Positions 44,052-52,740 of a stretch of 64,000 nt of DNA are shown here, one piece after another; position 1 is the first letter of the stretch; each line of letters opens with the position of its first letter. The position numbers and the translations under genes were made by a program. The stretch lies in assembly GCA_023435725.1 (NCBI GenBank), contig JAEYRD010000216.1:1-64000 (forward strand). Direction: 5' to 3'. The DNA is from Pseudomonadota bacterium. Its GTDB lineage: Bacteria > Pseudomonadota > Alphaproteobacteria > Rhizobiales > Xanthobacteraceae. The notes below the pieces were generated by a model that made no database searches, was not told where the DNA came from, and saw only the letters and a program-made list of their open reading frames with translations.

Positions 44052-45169
44052 TGCGGCAGCTTGACCTCGAGCTCGCTGGGCCAGGCGACCTTGGGATCGG
44101 TGCGCACGAAGCCGAGACCGCGGACGCCTGTCTTGACGAATTTGTGGTATTGATCGAGCACCTTGGGATCGATCCGTATCTTGACGCGGAACATCAGCTT
44201 TTCCCGCTCCTCGCTAGTCTCGACGCTCTTGGGCGTGAACTGCGCTTCGGTCGCGACAAAGCTGATGGTGGCGGGAACGACGAATTGCGGAATGGGGTCG
44301 GCGATCACGCGAGCCTGGTCGCCAATCATGAGCCGGCCGGCCTGGCTCGCCGGCAGATAGATCGTCATGTAGACGTCGTTCAGGTCCAAGATCGTGAGAA
44401 CACGCTGGCCCGCGGAGATCACTTCGCCTGATCGTGCCAGGCGGTATTGCACGCGTCCGGTTCTTGGTGACACGAGCACCATGTCGACCAGCATCGATTG
44501 CAGTTGCTCGACATTGGCCTCGGCCGATTTGATCGCGGAGTCTGCCTGATCGCGCTCGGCATTCGCGGCGACATAGGCAGCCTCGGCCGCCTCGAACCTG
44601 TTGCGTCGCTGATCGACCAGTTGCTGGGTGATATTCCCGCTTTGCAGCAGGGTTCTGCCGCGCTCGTAATCGGTTCTGGCGAACGTCAGATCGCTGTCGC
44701 GCTGTGCGGTCAACGCAACTGCCTCAGCGAGCGCCTGCTTGGCTTTCAGAACCTGCGCCTGCGCGGAACGAAGCTGGGCTTCCGTCTCCGGCGAGGAGAT
44801 GGTGCCGACCACTTGTCCAGCAGTGACCTCGTCGCCCTCATCGACGGTCAAGGTCGCGAGCCGCCCGGGATATTTCGCTGCCACATCCACCTGCGTCGCC
44901 TCAATGCGGCCGTTCGTCTTCACGATGCCCTCGGGCATATCGACGCCGCGCAGGCGATTGATCAGCGTCTCGACCGCCGCGCGGGCCTTGTTCACAGGGC
45001 TCTGCTCGCTCGATTGAGCGTGCGCTTGAGCGACCAGGAAGCCCCGGTCCGCGCTGACCCACAATGCGGCCGCGATAGCGAGGCAAGCCATTGCGGCGCG
45101 CGAATAGCTCGCTGCAAATCGACCGGCTGACCGGTTCGGAGGGCACCACGATACGGAATCCGAAAGCAC
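44048..45169 (-). CDS. HlyD-family periplasmic adaptor of the RbbA-like exporter
   Basis: The product has 373 residues if it starts at the GTG at 45169, which has TTGGAGAAC well spaced upstream. The open frame extends to an ATG at 45280, but that lies upstream of the transcription start (~45269) predicted by the FixK/FNR box at 45304, and lacks a ribosome site. The protein has an anchor helix (MACLAIAAALWV), a lipoyl half (AAKYPGRLATLTVDEGDEVTAGQ), an alpha-hairpin and then VLVSPRTGRVQYRLARSGEVI. It links the inner-membrane exporter to an outer channel. First gene of the operon. Confidence 0.85.
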   Translation of the reverse strand: MLSDSVSWCPPNRSAGRFAASYSRAAMACLAIAAALWVSADRGFLVAQAHAQSSEQSPVNKARAAVETLINRLRGVDMPEGIVKTNGRIEATQVDVAAKYPGRLATLTVDEGDEVTAGQVVGTISSPETEAQLRSAQAQVLKAKQALAEAVALTAQRDSDLTFARTDYERGRTLLQSGNITQQLVDQRRNRFEAAEAAYVAANAERDQADSAIKSAEANVEQLQSMLVDMVLVSPRTGRVQYRLARSGEVISAGQRVLTILDLNDVYMTIYLPASQAGRLMIGDQARVIADPIPQFVVPATISFVATEAQFTPKSVETSEEREKLMFRVKIRIDPKVLDQYHKFVKTGVRGLGFVRTDPKVAWPSELEVKLPQ

Positions 45170-45553
45170 GATGTTCTCCAACTTGGTTTTCAGAATAACT
45201 GCCCGATCTCTCTCGGCAAGCGGCGCTATCGATGCGAGGCGCAGGACATCGCGGCGAGCTAAGAGCTTCGCAGATCTCATTCATTATGATGAAGGATGCG
45301 GTATTGACGAGAATCAAACAACTGCGCGCATATTTGCGTGATCTTGCCCGAATTTTCCATACTGCTCGACCTTTGGAAGGAGTAGTCTTCGCTCGTAGCA
45401 ACAAATCAGCGCTTCGAGTTGCTCGTCCCGAACAGGCTCTTTCTCGCTTGACCTCAGAGTCCTGTGGTGTCGGCTTGCGGCTGGACAGCCACCGAAGGAC
45501 CGCTGGCGCTCCCGGCTATCAATTAGCCTCCCGCAGCGCAATTCTGGAATGGA
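45170..45553. other. Region between the exporter operon and the phasin gene
   Basis: About 385 bases. It holds the predicted leader and promoter of the exporter operon, including the FixK/FNR box at 45304-45317. The rest, up to the phasin stop, shows no gene; a terminator for the phasin transcript was not identified. Confidence 0.5.
45304..45317. promoter_or_regulatory. FixK/FNR-type box upstream of the exporter operon
   Basis: TTGA-CGAGAA-TCAA has perfect outer half-sites for FixK2/FNR. Its centre is 45310.5; for a leftward class II promoter the start would be near 45269, 100 bases before the GTG at 45169. Confidence 0.6.
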
Positions 45554-45856
45554 TCATGTACTTGTCGGGTCGGACGAAGTGTTGATGCGCAAGCTGTCGA
45601 ACGCTTGCCACGCTCCGCCGAGGCATCGCGCCCAGGACTGCTGCGCGAAGTCCAACTGGCACTTCATTGCGTCCGCTGGATTCGTAGCTTCGGCGAGCTT
45701 CTTCAGATAGTCAGCCTGATCCCGGAGACAGGATGCGTTGAACTCCAACGCTTCCTTCACCGCGACGCCGAGATTTCTTGGCGACCCTGAAAATAGCTTG
45801 AGCCATTCCGGGCTTGCGAACGAGAATTTGGAGACGGCTGCATTTCCCTGGTCCAT
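45554..45856 (-). CDS. Phasin-like protein
   Basis: The product has 100 residues. It is helical and begins with a GGGAG ribosome site ahead of the ATG at 45856. The pattern WLKLFSGSPRNLGVAVKEALEFNASCLRDQADYLKKLAEATNPADAMKCQLDFAQQSWARC matches short phasins, granule-coat proteins that bind PHA (poly-hydroxyalkanoate) inclusions. Its neighbour, divergent across a shared promoter, is a PHA synthase operon, which supports this. The FixK/FNR box at 45921 predicts a transcript start 30 bases ahead. Confidence 0.85.
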   Translation of the reverse strand: MDQGNAAVSKFSFASPEWLKLFSGSPRNLGVAVKEALEFNASCLRDQADYLKKLAEATNPADAMKCQLDFAQQSWARCLGGAWQAFDSLRINTSSDPTST

Positions 45857-45920
45857 CGACGGTACTCCCTTGGGGGGCTTTGAACGAGAAACCTTGTTAC
45901 CGGCTAAGCGGCATTATATC

Positions 45921-45934
45921 TTGATATGTGTCAA
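45921..45934. promoter_or_regulatory. FixK/FNR-type box in the phasin / tetR-phaC divergent promoter
   Basis: TTGA-TATGTG-TCAA is a perfect box. The centre, 45927.5, predicts a leftward start at ~45886 (phasin ATG at 45856) and a rightward start near 45969 (TetR ATG at 46029). Both directions would give reasonable leaders, so low-oxygen control of PHA genes is likely. Confidence 0.62.
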
Positions 45935-45945
45935 CATGTGTTGAC
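45930..45945. promoter_or_regulatory. Palindrome, candidate TetR operator
   Basis: GTCAACATGTGTTGAC is a near-perfect palindrome (seven of eight pairs). It shares five bases with the right half of the FixK/FNR box and lies 83 bases before the TetR-family gene, so the repressor could compete with FixK for the divergent promoter. Confidence 0.5.
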
Positions 45946-46028
45946 CATTCGCAATGCATTGATGTCTGGGATTTGCGTTCGAGACAGTCTCTCGGTGCTA
46001 AAAGAACAAGCATTTTAAGTGAGGTCTG

Positions 46029-46628
46029 ATGCCCATTAAAGCAACAGCGCGCATTGCGGTCGGATCTCGCGATCGTATCTTGAACGCGGCGATCAAGCGG
46101 TTTTCGAGAAATTCCTACGAACGAACCAGCTTGCGCGACATCGCGACTGATGTCGGCGTCGATGTCGCCTACGTACACCGCTGTTTTGGCTCGAAGGATC
46201 GTCTGTTTTCGGAAGCGATCGAGGCGTCTGCGCATGTCAGCGAGCTTGTCAACGCCAGCAAGGACGAGCTAGCGGAATCGCTGGCGAGTCATGCACTTGC
46301 AGGGCGTGGCCAAAGGGACCAGGCACTCGGCATCTTTATCCATTCGGTTTCCAGTCCGGAAGCTGCGCCGCTGCTCCGCCGCTTCATATTGGATAGCGTG
46401 ATTGATCCACTTTCCGAAGAAATCGGCGGGTCGAGCACAACACAAGCGACGCTCATCGCAGCGCTACTGACCGGCGTGTCGATCTTCAGAAACATGCTTC
46501 GGCTAAGACCCTTGCTCGGGGCTGAAGGCGGAGAACTGGAAGCACTCATTGCACAAGCGATCCAGGGCATGATCGAACGAGTCGACGTGCCAAAAGCGCC
46601 TGGTAAGCTGGAAGGGGCCTGTCAATGA
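46029..46628 (+). CDS. TetR-family regulator
   Basis: The product has 199 residues. The N-terminal TetR helix-turn-helix is SRDRILNAAIKRFSRNSYERTSLRDIATDVGVDVAYVHRCFGSKDRLFSEAI. The C-terminal ligand domain is helical and unremarkable. It ends in an ATGA overlap with the PHA synthase gene, so regulator and synthase are one transcript. A palindrome in the upstream promoter is its likely operator. It probably senses an acyl-CoA or a related metabolite, as other PHA regulators do; this is inference. Confidence 0.88.
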   Translation: MPIKATARIAVGSRDRILNAAIKRFSRNSYERTSLRDIATDVGVDVAYVHRCFGSKDRLFSEAIEASAHVSELVNASKDELAESLASHALAGRGQRDQALGIFIHSVSSPEAAPLLRRFILDSVIDPLSEEIGGSSTTQATLIAALLTGVSIFRNMLRLRPLLGAEGGELEALIAQAIQGMIERVDVPKAPGKLEGACQ

Positions 46629-48466
46629 GCGCGACGACCTCTCTTGTCCCGGCTCCGCCGCCGAAGCGCTCAGTGGCAACCAGAGCGACCGCCTCGATCC
46701 CTTCCGAACCAGGCGCATTGCTCAAAGAAGACGAAAGTCTGGGCAGTGAAGCATTCCGCTCAATCAATCGGATGCGGGAGGCGCTTAACGCCAAAACAAC
46801 GGGAGGTCTTTCGCCTGCCGCTTTGGCGCTTGCTCTGTTCGATTGGTCGATTCACCTGGCAGCAGCTCCAGGCAAGCAGATGGAGCTTATCGACAAGGCG
46901 GCACGCAAGACAGGCCGCCTGCTTGCCTATATGGCTGCAGCGAGCCTACATCCCGGTACGACACCCTGCATCGAACCGCTGCCGGGGGACTACCGGTTCC
47001 GCGCGGAGGGATGGCAGAAGCAACCCTTCAATTCGTGGGCACAGGCGTTTCTCCTGAGCCAACAGTGGTGGCACAACGTCACGCATGAAGTGCCGGGGAT
47101 GACGCCCCATCACGAAGATGTATTGTCCTTCGCGGCGCGTCAGTCCCTGGACATGCTCTCGCCGTCCAACAACGCCTTCGCCAACCCCGAAGTACTCGAA
47201 AGGATATGGGAAACAGGCGGGACCAATCTCAATCTAGGGTTCCAGAACTGGCTCGAGGATCTCACGCGCATGGCGGCAGGGCAGCCGCCGATCGGAACGG
47301 AGAACTTCAAGGTGGGGCGGGACGTTGCCGTCACACAGGGAGAGGTTGTCTATCGTAACCACCTGATTGAGCTGATCCAGTTTACGCCGACGACGGAAAA
47401 CGTGTTCGCTGAGCCGATGCTAATCGTACCCGCTTGGATCATGAAATACTATATTCTCGATCTGTCTCCCCAGAACTCGCTGGTTCGCTATCTCGTGGGA
47501 CGAGGGCACACTGTTTTCTGCATTTCATGGCGCAATCCGACTGCGGACGACCGCGAGCTGACGATGGACGATTATCGGCGTATGGGCGTAATGGACGCGC
47601 TGGACGCAGTCACCGCCATCGTTCCCGAGCGTAAGATCCATGCGGCGGGCTACTGCCTGGGAGGGACGCTTCTGTCGATCGCAGCCGCCGCGATGGCGCG
47701 GCGGGGGGATCAGCGCATCGCCTCGCTAACACTGTTTGCGGCGCAAACTGACTTTACCGAGCCCGGCGAACTCGCGCTGTTCATCGATCACAGCCAGATC
47801 CATTTCCTCGAGAGCATGATGTGGAATAGGGGCTATCTTTCCGCCGACCAGATGGCCGGCGCCTTCCAGCTTCTGCGCTCCAACGACCTGATCTGGTCCC
47901 GTCTCGTTCACGACTATCTCATGGGCGAGCGCACGCCGATGACCGATCTCATGGCATGGAACGCGGACTCAACGCGAATGCCATACAAGATGCATGCCGA
48001 GTATTTGCAGCGCCTCTATCTTGACAATGAGCTAGCCGCGAGCCGCTTTATGGTCGAGGGCCGCCCGGCCGTGCTGCAGAACATTCGCGTGCCGATGTTT
48101 GTTGTCGGAACGGAGCGGGATCATGTTGCGCCGTGGCGATCCGTTTACAAGATTCATTACCTGAGCGACACAAGCGTCACGTTCGTCCTGGCGAGCGGCG
48201 GTCATAACGCGGGGATTGTCAGCGAGCCCGGGCATCACGGCAGGCATTACCGCATCGCCCTTCATGAAGTCGACGACATTTGCCTCGGGCCTGATGAGTG
48301 GGCAGCAGCAGCAGAATTGAGGCAGGGTTCGTGGTGGCAGGCTTGGAGTGAGTGGCTCGTTGGCCATTCAACGCCTAAGCAGGCACCACCGCCGTCGATG
48401 GGGTCGATCGCAGGAGGGTATCCGCCGCTCGGCGAGGCGCCTGGTAGTTATGTCTTCCAACGGTGA
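46625..48466 (+). CDS. phaC: Poly(hydroxyalkanoate) synthase, class I-like
   Basis: The product has 613 residues. PHA synthase polymerises hydroxyacyl-CoA into storage granules. The N-terminal PhaC domain includes WQKQPFNSWAQAFLLSQQWW, and TNLNLGFQNWLEDLTRMAAG. The lipase-like box AAGYCLGGTLLS gives the nucleophile Cys344. The catalytic Asp and His are probably in GTERDHVAPWRS and ASGGHNAGIVSEPG. Length and motifs match family members of the class I branch, found together with MaoC/Pta-type genes in Bradyrhizobium-like genomes. It overlaps the TetR gene by four bases. Confidence 0.92.
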   Translation: MSATTSLVPAPPPKRSVATRATASIPSEPGALLKEDESLGSEAFRSINRMREALNAKTTGGLSPAALALALFDWSIHLAAAPGKQMELIDKAARKTGRLLAYMAAASLHPGTTPCIEPLPGDYRFRAEGWQKQPFNSWAQAFLLSQQWWHNVTHEVPGMTPHHEDVLSFAARQSLDMLSPSNNAFANPEVLERIWETGGTNLNLGFQNWLEDLTRMAAGQPPIGTENFKVGRDVAVTQGEVVYRNHLIELIQFTPTTENVFAEPMLIVPAWIMKYYILDLSPQNSLVRYLVGRGHTVFCISWRNPTADDRELTMDDYRRMGVMDALDAVTAIVPERKIHAAGYCLGGTLLSIAAAAMARRGDQRIASLTLFAAQTDFTEPGELALFIDHSQIHFLESMMWNRGYLSADQMAGAFQLLRSNDLIWSRLVHDYLMGERTPMTDLMAWNADSTRMPYKMHAEYLQRLYLDNELAASRFMVEGRPAVLQNIRVPMFVVGTERDHVAPWRSVYKIHYLSDTSVTFVLASGGHNAGIVSEPGHHGRHYRIALHEVDDICLGPDEWAAAAELRQGSWWQAWSEWLVGHSTPKQAPPPSMGSIAGGYPPLGEAPGSYVFQR

Positions 48467-48470
48467 CACC

Positions 48471-49871
48471 ATGGATGAGCCAATTCTTCGAAACCGGACA
48501 TTTGATGAGCTTCGCGTCGGGGATACCGCTTCGCTAACGCGGATTGTGGGGCGTGACGATATTGACCTGTTCGCGAAGGTCTCGGGCGACGTGAATCCAG
48601 CGCATTTGGATCCGACCTTTGCCGCCACGGATCTGTTCGGTCACATCGTTGCTCATGGAATGTGGACGGGAGCACTGGTTTCAGCCGTGCTGGGCACGAG
48701 GTTGCCCGGACCCGGTACGGTTTATCTCGAACAGAATCTCAAATTTCTGAAGCCTGTCGCCCCAAATGACACCATCACCGCAGCCGTCACCGTTAGGGAA
48801 AAGCGACCTCATCACGTTGTGCTCCTGGATACTCTGTGCGCCAACCAAAGAGGCGAGCAAGTACTGACGGGCCTTGCGACGGTCATTGCTCCAGAGCGAA
48901 GAATCGAATGGCCGCAGACCAAGCTACCCGACGTGTCGGTCCGACGGCATGATCGGTACGAGACCTTCATCAAGGAGGCTCGAAAGCCGCCACCGATCCG
49001 TGCGGCCATCGTGCATCCCTGCTCACCGGACGCGATTCTAGCTGCTGTGGAGGTTAGAAATGAGGGCCTGCTTGAGCCAGTGTTGGTTGGACCGGAGGAG
49101 AAAATTCGAGCGGTCGCCGAAGCAGCACAGGTCTCACTCGATGGCATGAGTATCGAACCCGCCCCGCATAGCCATGCGGCTGCCGCGCGCGCCGTCGAAC
49201 TCGCGGTCGCCGGCAAGGTCGCGGTTCTTGTGAAGGGCGCCCTACATACGGACGAGCTGTTGAGCGCTGTCGTCGCACCTGGCTCTGGTCTGAAAACGGA
49301 GCGCCGCATAAGTCACGTCTATGCGATGGATGTCCCTGCCTATCCGAAGCCACTCATCGTGACCGACGCGGCCGTGAACATCCAGCCGACGCTGGAGCAA
49401 AAGCGCGACATCTGCCAGAACGCGATCGATCTCTTGCAAAGGTTGGGCATTGCCGAACCGCATGTGGCAGTGCTTGCGGCTGTCGAGACTGTGAACCCGA
49501 AGATGCCGGCAACGCTGGACGCTGCCGCGCTGACCGTTATGGCGGCGCGAGGCCAGATCAGCGGCGCCAAAGTTGACGGCCCGCTTGCCTTTGACAATGC
49601 CATAAGCGCGGATGCTGCTCGAACCAAGGGCATCGTGTCACCGGTTGCGGGCCACGCCGACATCCTGCTCGTTCCCGATCTGGAGTCGGGTAACATGCTG
49701 GCCAAGCAACTGATCTACTTTGCAGATGCCACTGCGGCAGGACTCGTGCTCGGCGCGCGCGTTCCCATTGTCCTGACCAGCCGGGCCGACTCGCTCAATA
49801 CACGGATCGCATCTGCCGCACTGGCTAAGCTCGTCGTAACGCAACGGCCGGTCGCTGAACTACCGAGCTAG
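48471..49871 (+). CDS. MaoC hydratase-phosphate acyltransferase fusion protein
   Basis: The product has 466 residues from the ATG at 48471 (GGTGA ahead), five bases after phaC; an ATG at 48450 is a less likely start. The N-terminal ~150 residues are a MaoC-like hot-dog domain (FDELRVGDTASLTRIVGRDDIDLFAKVSGDVNPAHLDP, AHGMWTGALVSAVLG). The rest is a phosphate acetyl/butyryltransferase domain (VLVGPEEKIRAVAEAAQ, ISHVYAMDVPAYPKPLIVTDAAVNIQPTLEQK, DALAFDNAIS-like PLAFDNAISADAARTKGI). It could supply (R)-hydroxyacyl-CoA to PhaC and convert acyl-CoA to acyl-phosphate. The usual acetate kinase partner is not next to it. Confidence 0.88.
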   Translation: MDEPILRNRTFDELRVGDTASLTRIVGRDDIDLFAKVSGDVNPAHLDPTFAATDLFGHIVAHGMWTGALVSAVLGTRLPGPGTVYLEQNLKFLKPVAPNDTITAAVTVREKRPHHVVLLDTLCANQRGEQVLTGLATVIAPERRIEWPQTKLPDVSVRRHDRYETFIKEARKPPPIRAAIVHPCSPDAILAAVEVRNEGLLEPVLVGPEEKIRAVAEAAQVSLDGMSIEPAPHSHAAAARAVELAVAGKVAVLVKGALHTDELLSAVVAPGSGLKTERRISHVYAMDVPAYPKPLIVTDAAVNIQPTLEQKRDICQNAIDLLQRLGIAEPHVAVLAAVETVNPKMPATLDAAALTVMAARGQISGAKVDGPLAFDNAISADAARTKGIVSPVAGHADILLVPDLESGNMLAKQLIYFADATAAGLVLGARVPIVLTSRADSLNTRIASAALAKLVVTQRPVAELPS

Positions 49872-49960
49872 GAACAATCACGAATGACGAGGATTTCCGG
49901 CCGGTCGGCGAGATATCTCCGAGCCTAGTAAAGCGGGGACGAAGAATTGTGGTCCGCGGC

Positions 49961-50341
49961 CTAGTTTCCGCGTCGAGGCTCTGCCAAATGTAGCTCGGGG
50001 CGTGCGGCCCGCTGGACGTGACCCGGTCTCCGTTTGCGCTCAAAGCCCTGGCGTGATTCTTCAATCAGACCCAGCGCACCCCTCAGGCCATCCGAACTCA
50101 GCACAAGCTGGGCTTGCGGCAATGCCTTCCGCAGCTTCGCTGTAACCTCCTCGAGTTGCTGCCGTACAAGCTCTGGTGTCGGCATCGATCTTACGTTGCC
50201 TTCCATAGCAAACAGGACCGGATTGATCCGCACGGGCTTATCGGCGAGTAGATCGAGAAAATCTGATTGACGGCGAAGCTTCTTGGCGCCGTCAAACCGC
50301 TCAACGATCTCGCTCACCAAAGCATTAATAATGCTCGTCAT
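49961..50341 (-). CDS. Hypothetical protein
   Basis: The product has 126 residues. It is helical and charged (ALVSEIVERFDGAKKLRRQS, LVRQQLEEVTAKLRKALPQA) and lacks a signal peptide. No family recognised. The residue mix and codon use look coding up to about residue 105; the last ~20 residues (RKRRPGHVQRAARPELHL) look less natural and may mark a frameshift or wrong end. No strong ribosome site precedes the ATG. It runs convergent with the MaoC-Pta gene. Confidence 0.45.
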   Translation of the reverse strand: MTSIINALVSEIVERFDGAKKLRRQSDFLDLLADKPVRINPVLFAMEGNVRSMPTPELVRQQLEEVTAKLRKALPQAQLVLSSDGLRGALGLIEESRQGFERKRRPGHVQRAARPELHLAEPRRGN

Positions 50342-50712
50342 GAGCGCCGGTATCTCTGTTCACCTTAACGTTGACGGTGAAGTAATTTGCAACGAAAATA
50401 AGAGATTGCGTCAGGGGTTCGCGTCACTCACCGCTACCACGGGCGCACAAATACGATTTCACTCGATTTTGTACTCCTGAAGGAGACAGCCGGCCGACGA
50501 ATTCCCTTTGGATGTTCGCGAGCAGGCGTCGCAGTGCGCGAAACCTTGCCTACATTCGCAAAGAATGCATGCCCAAGGTCGACTAGGTATCGCGCTGGCC
50601 TATGCTTCGCGCTATGCCCAAGCCTTGAAGCTGCTTGGGCATAGCCGGACGGGCCAACGCAAGTGGTCAGTCACGGCGCGGCGTGTCGACTAACATGCTC
50701 TCTCAGTCTGAG
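50342..50712. other. Intergenic stretch with a strong hairpin
   Basis: About 370 bases. The only structure I see is the 13-base inverted repeat at 50611-50645. Open frames here lack ribosome sites and coding-like composition. Confidence 0.5.
50611..50645. terminator. Perfect 13-base inverted repeat (possible terminator of the MFS gene)
   Basis: GCTATGCCCAAGC (50611-50623) and GCTTGGGCATAGC (50633-50645) are exact reverse complements around a nine-base loop. The hairpin lies ~70 bases past the stop of the leftward MFS gene. No T-run follows on either strand, so classic intrinsic termination is uncertain; a repeat-element end is another option. Confidence 0.4.
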
Positions 50713-52338
50713 TTACTCGGAAGGGGGCCGAGCAGCTATGAGGTGAGTAACCTTGGGTTCGGCTATAGCGCCGAACTCGCGGATCGTGTCCTGAACGACT
50801 CTGTCCGCATTCGTCACGCGTTGGTGCTGTCGAAGATGTTCTAGCCAGGACGCTACCATGAATGTTTCCAGGAACCGTCCGCTCACCGCTGTGTCCTCGA
50901 ACATGTCCCAAGCATAGGCACCATCGCGCCGTCTCTGCAGGCCCAACTTCATCACGGCCGAGAGGAAAGCATCGCGCCTTTCTGGAGCGATCAGGTATTC
51001 GACCGTAACGAGAACCGGTCCACGATCCGCATCGGCATCGATGGTCAATATTGGGGCTGGCCAATGCATCGACGGCGCAAGGTCTATTCCGGCGCCGGCC
51101 TGAAGCTTCCAACGCCAAGTCAGTACGATTCCGGCAACAGCTCCTGCTGCGGCGACGAAATGCGCAACCGGAAGGCCAAGTCCTGAGGCAAGCTGTCCCC
51201 ACAGCACGCTGCCCGCGGTCATCGCTCCGAAGAATACGGTGACGAACATGGCCAAGCCGCGGCCGCGTACCCAATCGGGCAGCGAGACCTGAATCGAGAC
51301 GTTGACCGTGGCGAGAACGGCGATCCAGGAGACGCCGGCGATCAGGCAAGCCGAAAGTCCGATCGCGGGGTGATGGGCGATGCCGAGCAGGATCAAACTG
51401 AGCGCCGTGCCGAGCGTGCCCACAGCAACGAGCCGGTCTGGTCCGAGGGTCGTCTTCATCCAGGACAGCATGAACGCACCGACGACGGCGCCGACGCCGA
51501 TAGCGCCGAGCAGAATCCCGTATAGCTCCGGACCGCCCGCGATTTGACTGCGCGCGACAAGTGGGAGCAGGGCCCAATAGGCGCTCGCGAAGAAGAAGAA
51601 CGCCACCGCTCTGACAAGCGTCGCACGGAGGTTCGGATTGAACCGCACATGGCGGAAGCCGACCACCATAGCGCTGATGAGACGCTCAGGCGGCAGCCCG
51701 CTCCCTGGCGGGGTATCCGGGCGCCACCAAAGAAGGGCTCCGATCACGGCGAAATTGCTGATCGCGTTGAACCAGAACGGCGCGGCGATGCCCAATCCAC
51801 CGATGATCACGCCGCCGAGCGCCGGTCCGATCGCTCTGCTGATGTTGACGCCTACGCCGTTGCTGGCCACGGCCGCCGCCAAGTCCTCCTTGGGAACAAG
51901 CTGAGGCACGACCGATTGCCACGCCGGTGCGGTGAACGCAGCTCCGGCGCCGAGCAAGAATGTGAACAGGAGCAGAATGGGCGGCGTGACGAGGTTCAAT
52001 CCGACGAGCACAGCGCTTGCTCCGGCGACGATCGTGAGAGCGATCTCGCAACCGATCAAAAAGCGCCGCTTGTCGATGGTATCTGCCAGCGCGCCGGCCG
52101 GCATCGCGAATAGAAACATAGGAAGGCTACTAGCCACCTGAACCAGAGACACGGTGAGCGGATCGGCGTCGAGGTTCGTCATCAGCCATCCGGACGCGGC
52201 GTTGTACATCCAGGTGCCGACGTTGGCGACGACAGTGGCGATCCAAACCACGGTGAACGTCGTGTGGCGAAATGCGATCCACGGAGAAGCCCTGGGCGGA
52301 GCAATCGATGGGGTAGGCTTCTCGTTGTCTGATGACAT
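50713..52338 (-). CDS. MFS transporter with C-terminal extra domain
   Basis: The product has 541 residues. The start at 52338 is preferred (MSSDNEKPTPSIAPPRASPW); the frame continues to 52440 without a ribosome site. Residues ~15-415 form a 12-helix MFS_3/EntS-like carrier (FTVVWIATVVANVGTWMYNAASGWLMTN, VSSLPMFLFAMPAGALADTIDKRRFLIG-like motifs, GVNISRAIGPALGGVIIGGLGIAAPFWFNAIS). The last ~115 residues (VLVTVEYLIAPERRDAFLSA, RRRDGAYAWDMFEDTAVSGRFLETFMVASWLEHLRQHQRVTNAD) look like a soluble antibiotic-biosynthesis-monooxygenase-type domain. This fused layout recurs in the family. Substrate unknown. Confidence 0.85.
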   Translation of the reverse strand: MSSDNEKPTPSIAPPRASPWIAFRHTTFTVVWIATVVANVGTWMYNAASGWLMTNLDADPLTVSLVQVASSLPMFLFAMPAGALADTIDKRRFLIGCEIALTIVAGASAVLVGLNLVTPPILLLFTFLLGAGAAFTAPAWQSVVPQLVPKEDLAAAVASNGVGVNISRAIGPALGGVIIGGLGIAAPFWFNAISNFAVIGALLWWRPDTPPGSGLPPERLISAMVVGFRHVRFNPNLRATLVRAVAFFFFASAYWALLPLVARSQIAGGPELYGILLGAIGVGAVVGAFMLSWMKTTLGPDRLVAVGTLGTALSLILLGIAHHPAIGLSACLIAGVSWIAVLATVNVSIQVSLPDWVRGRGLAMFVTVFFGAMTAGSVLWGQLASGLGLPVAHFVAAAGAVAGIVLTWRWKLQAGAGIDLAPSMHWPAPILTIDADADRGPVLVTVEYLIAPERRDAFLSAVMKLGLQRRRDGAYAWDMFEDTAVSGRFLETFMVASWLEHLRQHQRVTNADRVVQDTIREFGAIAEPKVTHLIAARPPSE

Positions 52339-52387
52339 CGTGTTCACTCGACCGATTGACCGCGGAGGCTGCAGGATTTCCGCCGTC

Positions 52388-52606
52388 AGTGAGGATTCAA
52401 TACCGTAGTGTAGTTGCTCACACCACGGCGATCTCTTCATCGGAATACACGGCGTCGAACGAAGGCATCGTATTGTCGCCGCCAGGCGATCCGATCCTGA
52501 CCTCCTTCAGGCGCCGCATTGCGCGATTCCGCACCCGAATTTGGTCCCATGAGATCGAGAAGCTTATGCAGATCCCAGAGCAACGGCATGTCGTCGGGGA
52601 GTCCAT
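52388..52606 (-). pseudogene. Remnant of a c-type cytochrome C-terminus
   Basis: On the minus strand the frame ending near 52418 reads RIGSPGGDNTMPSFDAVYSD and then EEIAVV, which is the end of a mono-heme cytochrome c domain with its axial Met in the MPSF motif. A one-base shift then continues as SNYTTVL, the usual next element. No CxxCH heme motif can be found upstream in any frame. Only a decayed 3' fragment therefore remains, between the MFS gene and the frameshifted hydrolase. Confidence 0.45.
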
Positions 52607-52740
52607 CTAATAGTCGCGGCCGATGTTGAGCGATATCATCTGCCGCTCCACTCGATGCGGATCGAGCATCGGTCAACACTGCGAGCTCGTCTTGTCCGAT
52701 CTCAAGGCGGATTGGACGTTGTTGCGGAGGCCTCGAAGTC

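Noticed and set aside
45170..45280. Upstream extension of the HlyD gene to the ATG at 45280
   Set aside because: No ribosome site, and the FixK/FNR box places the transcription start downstream of it.
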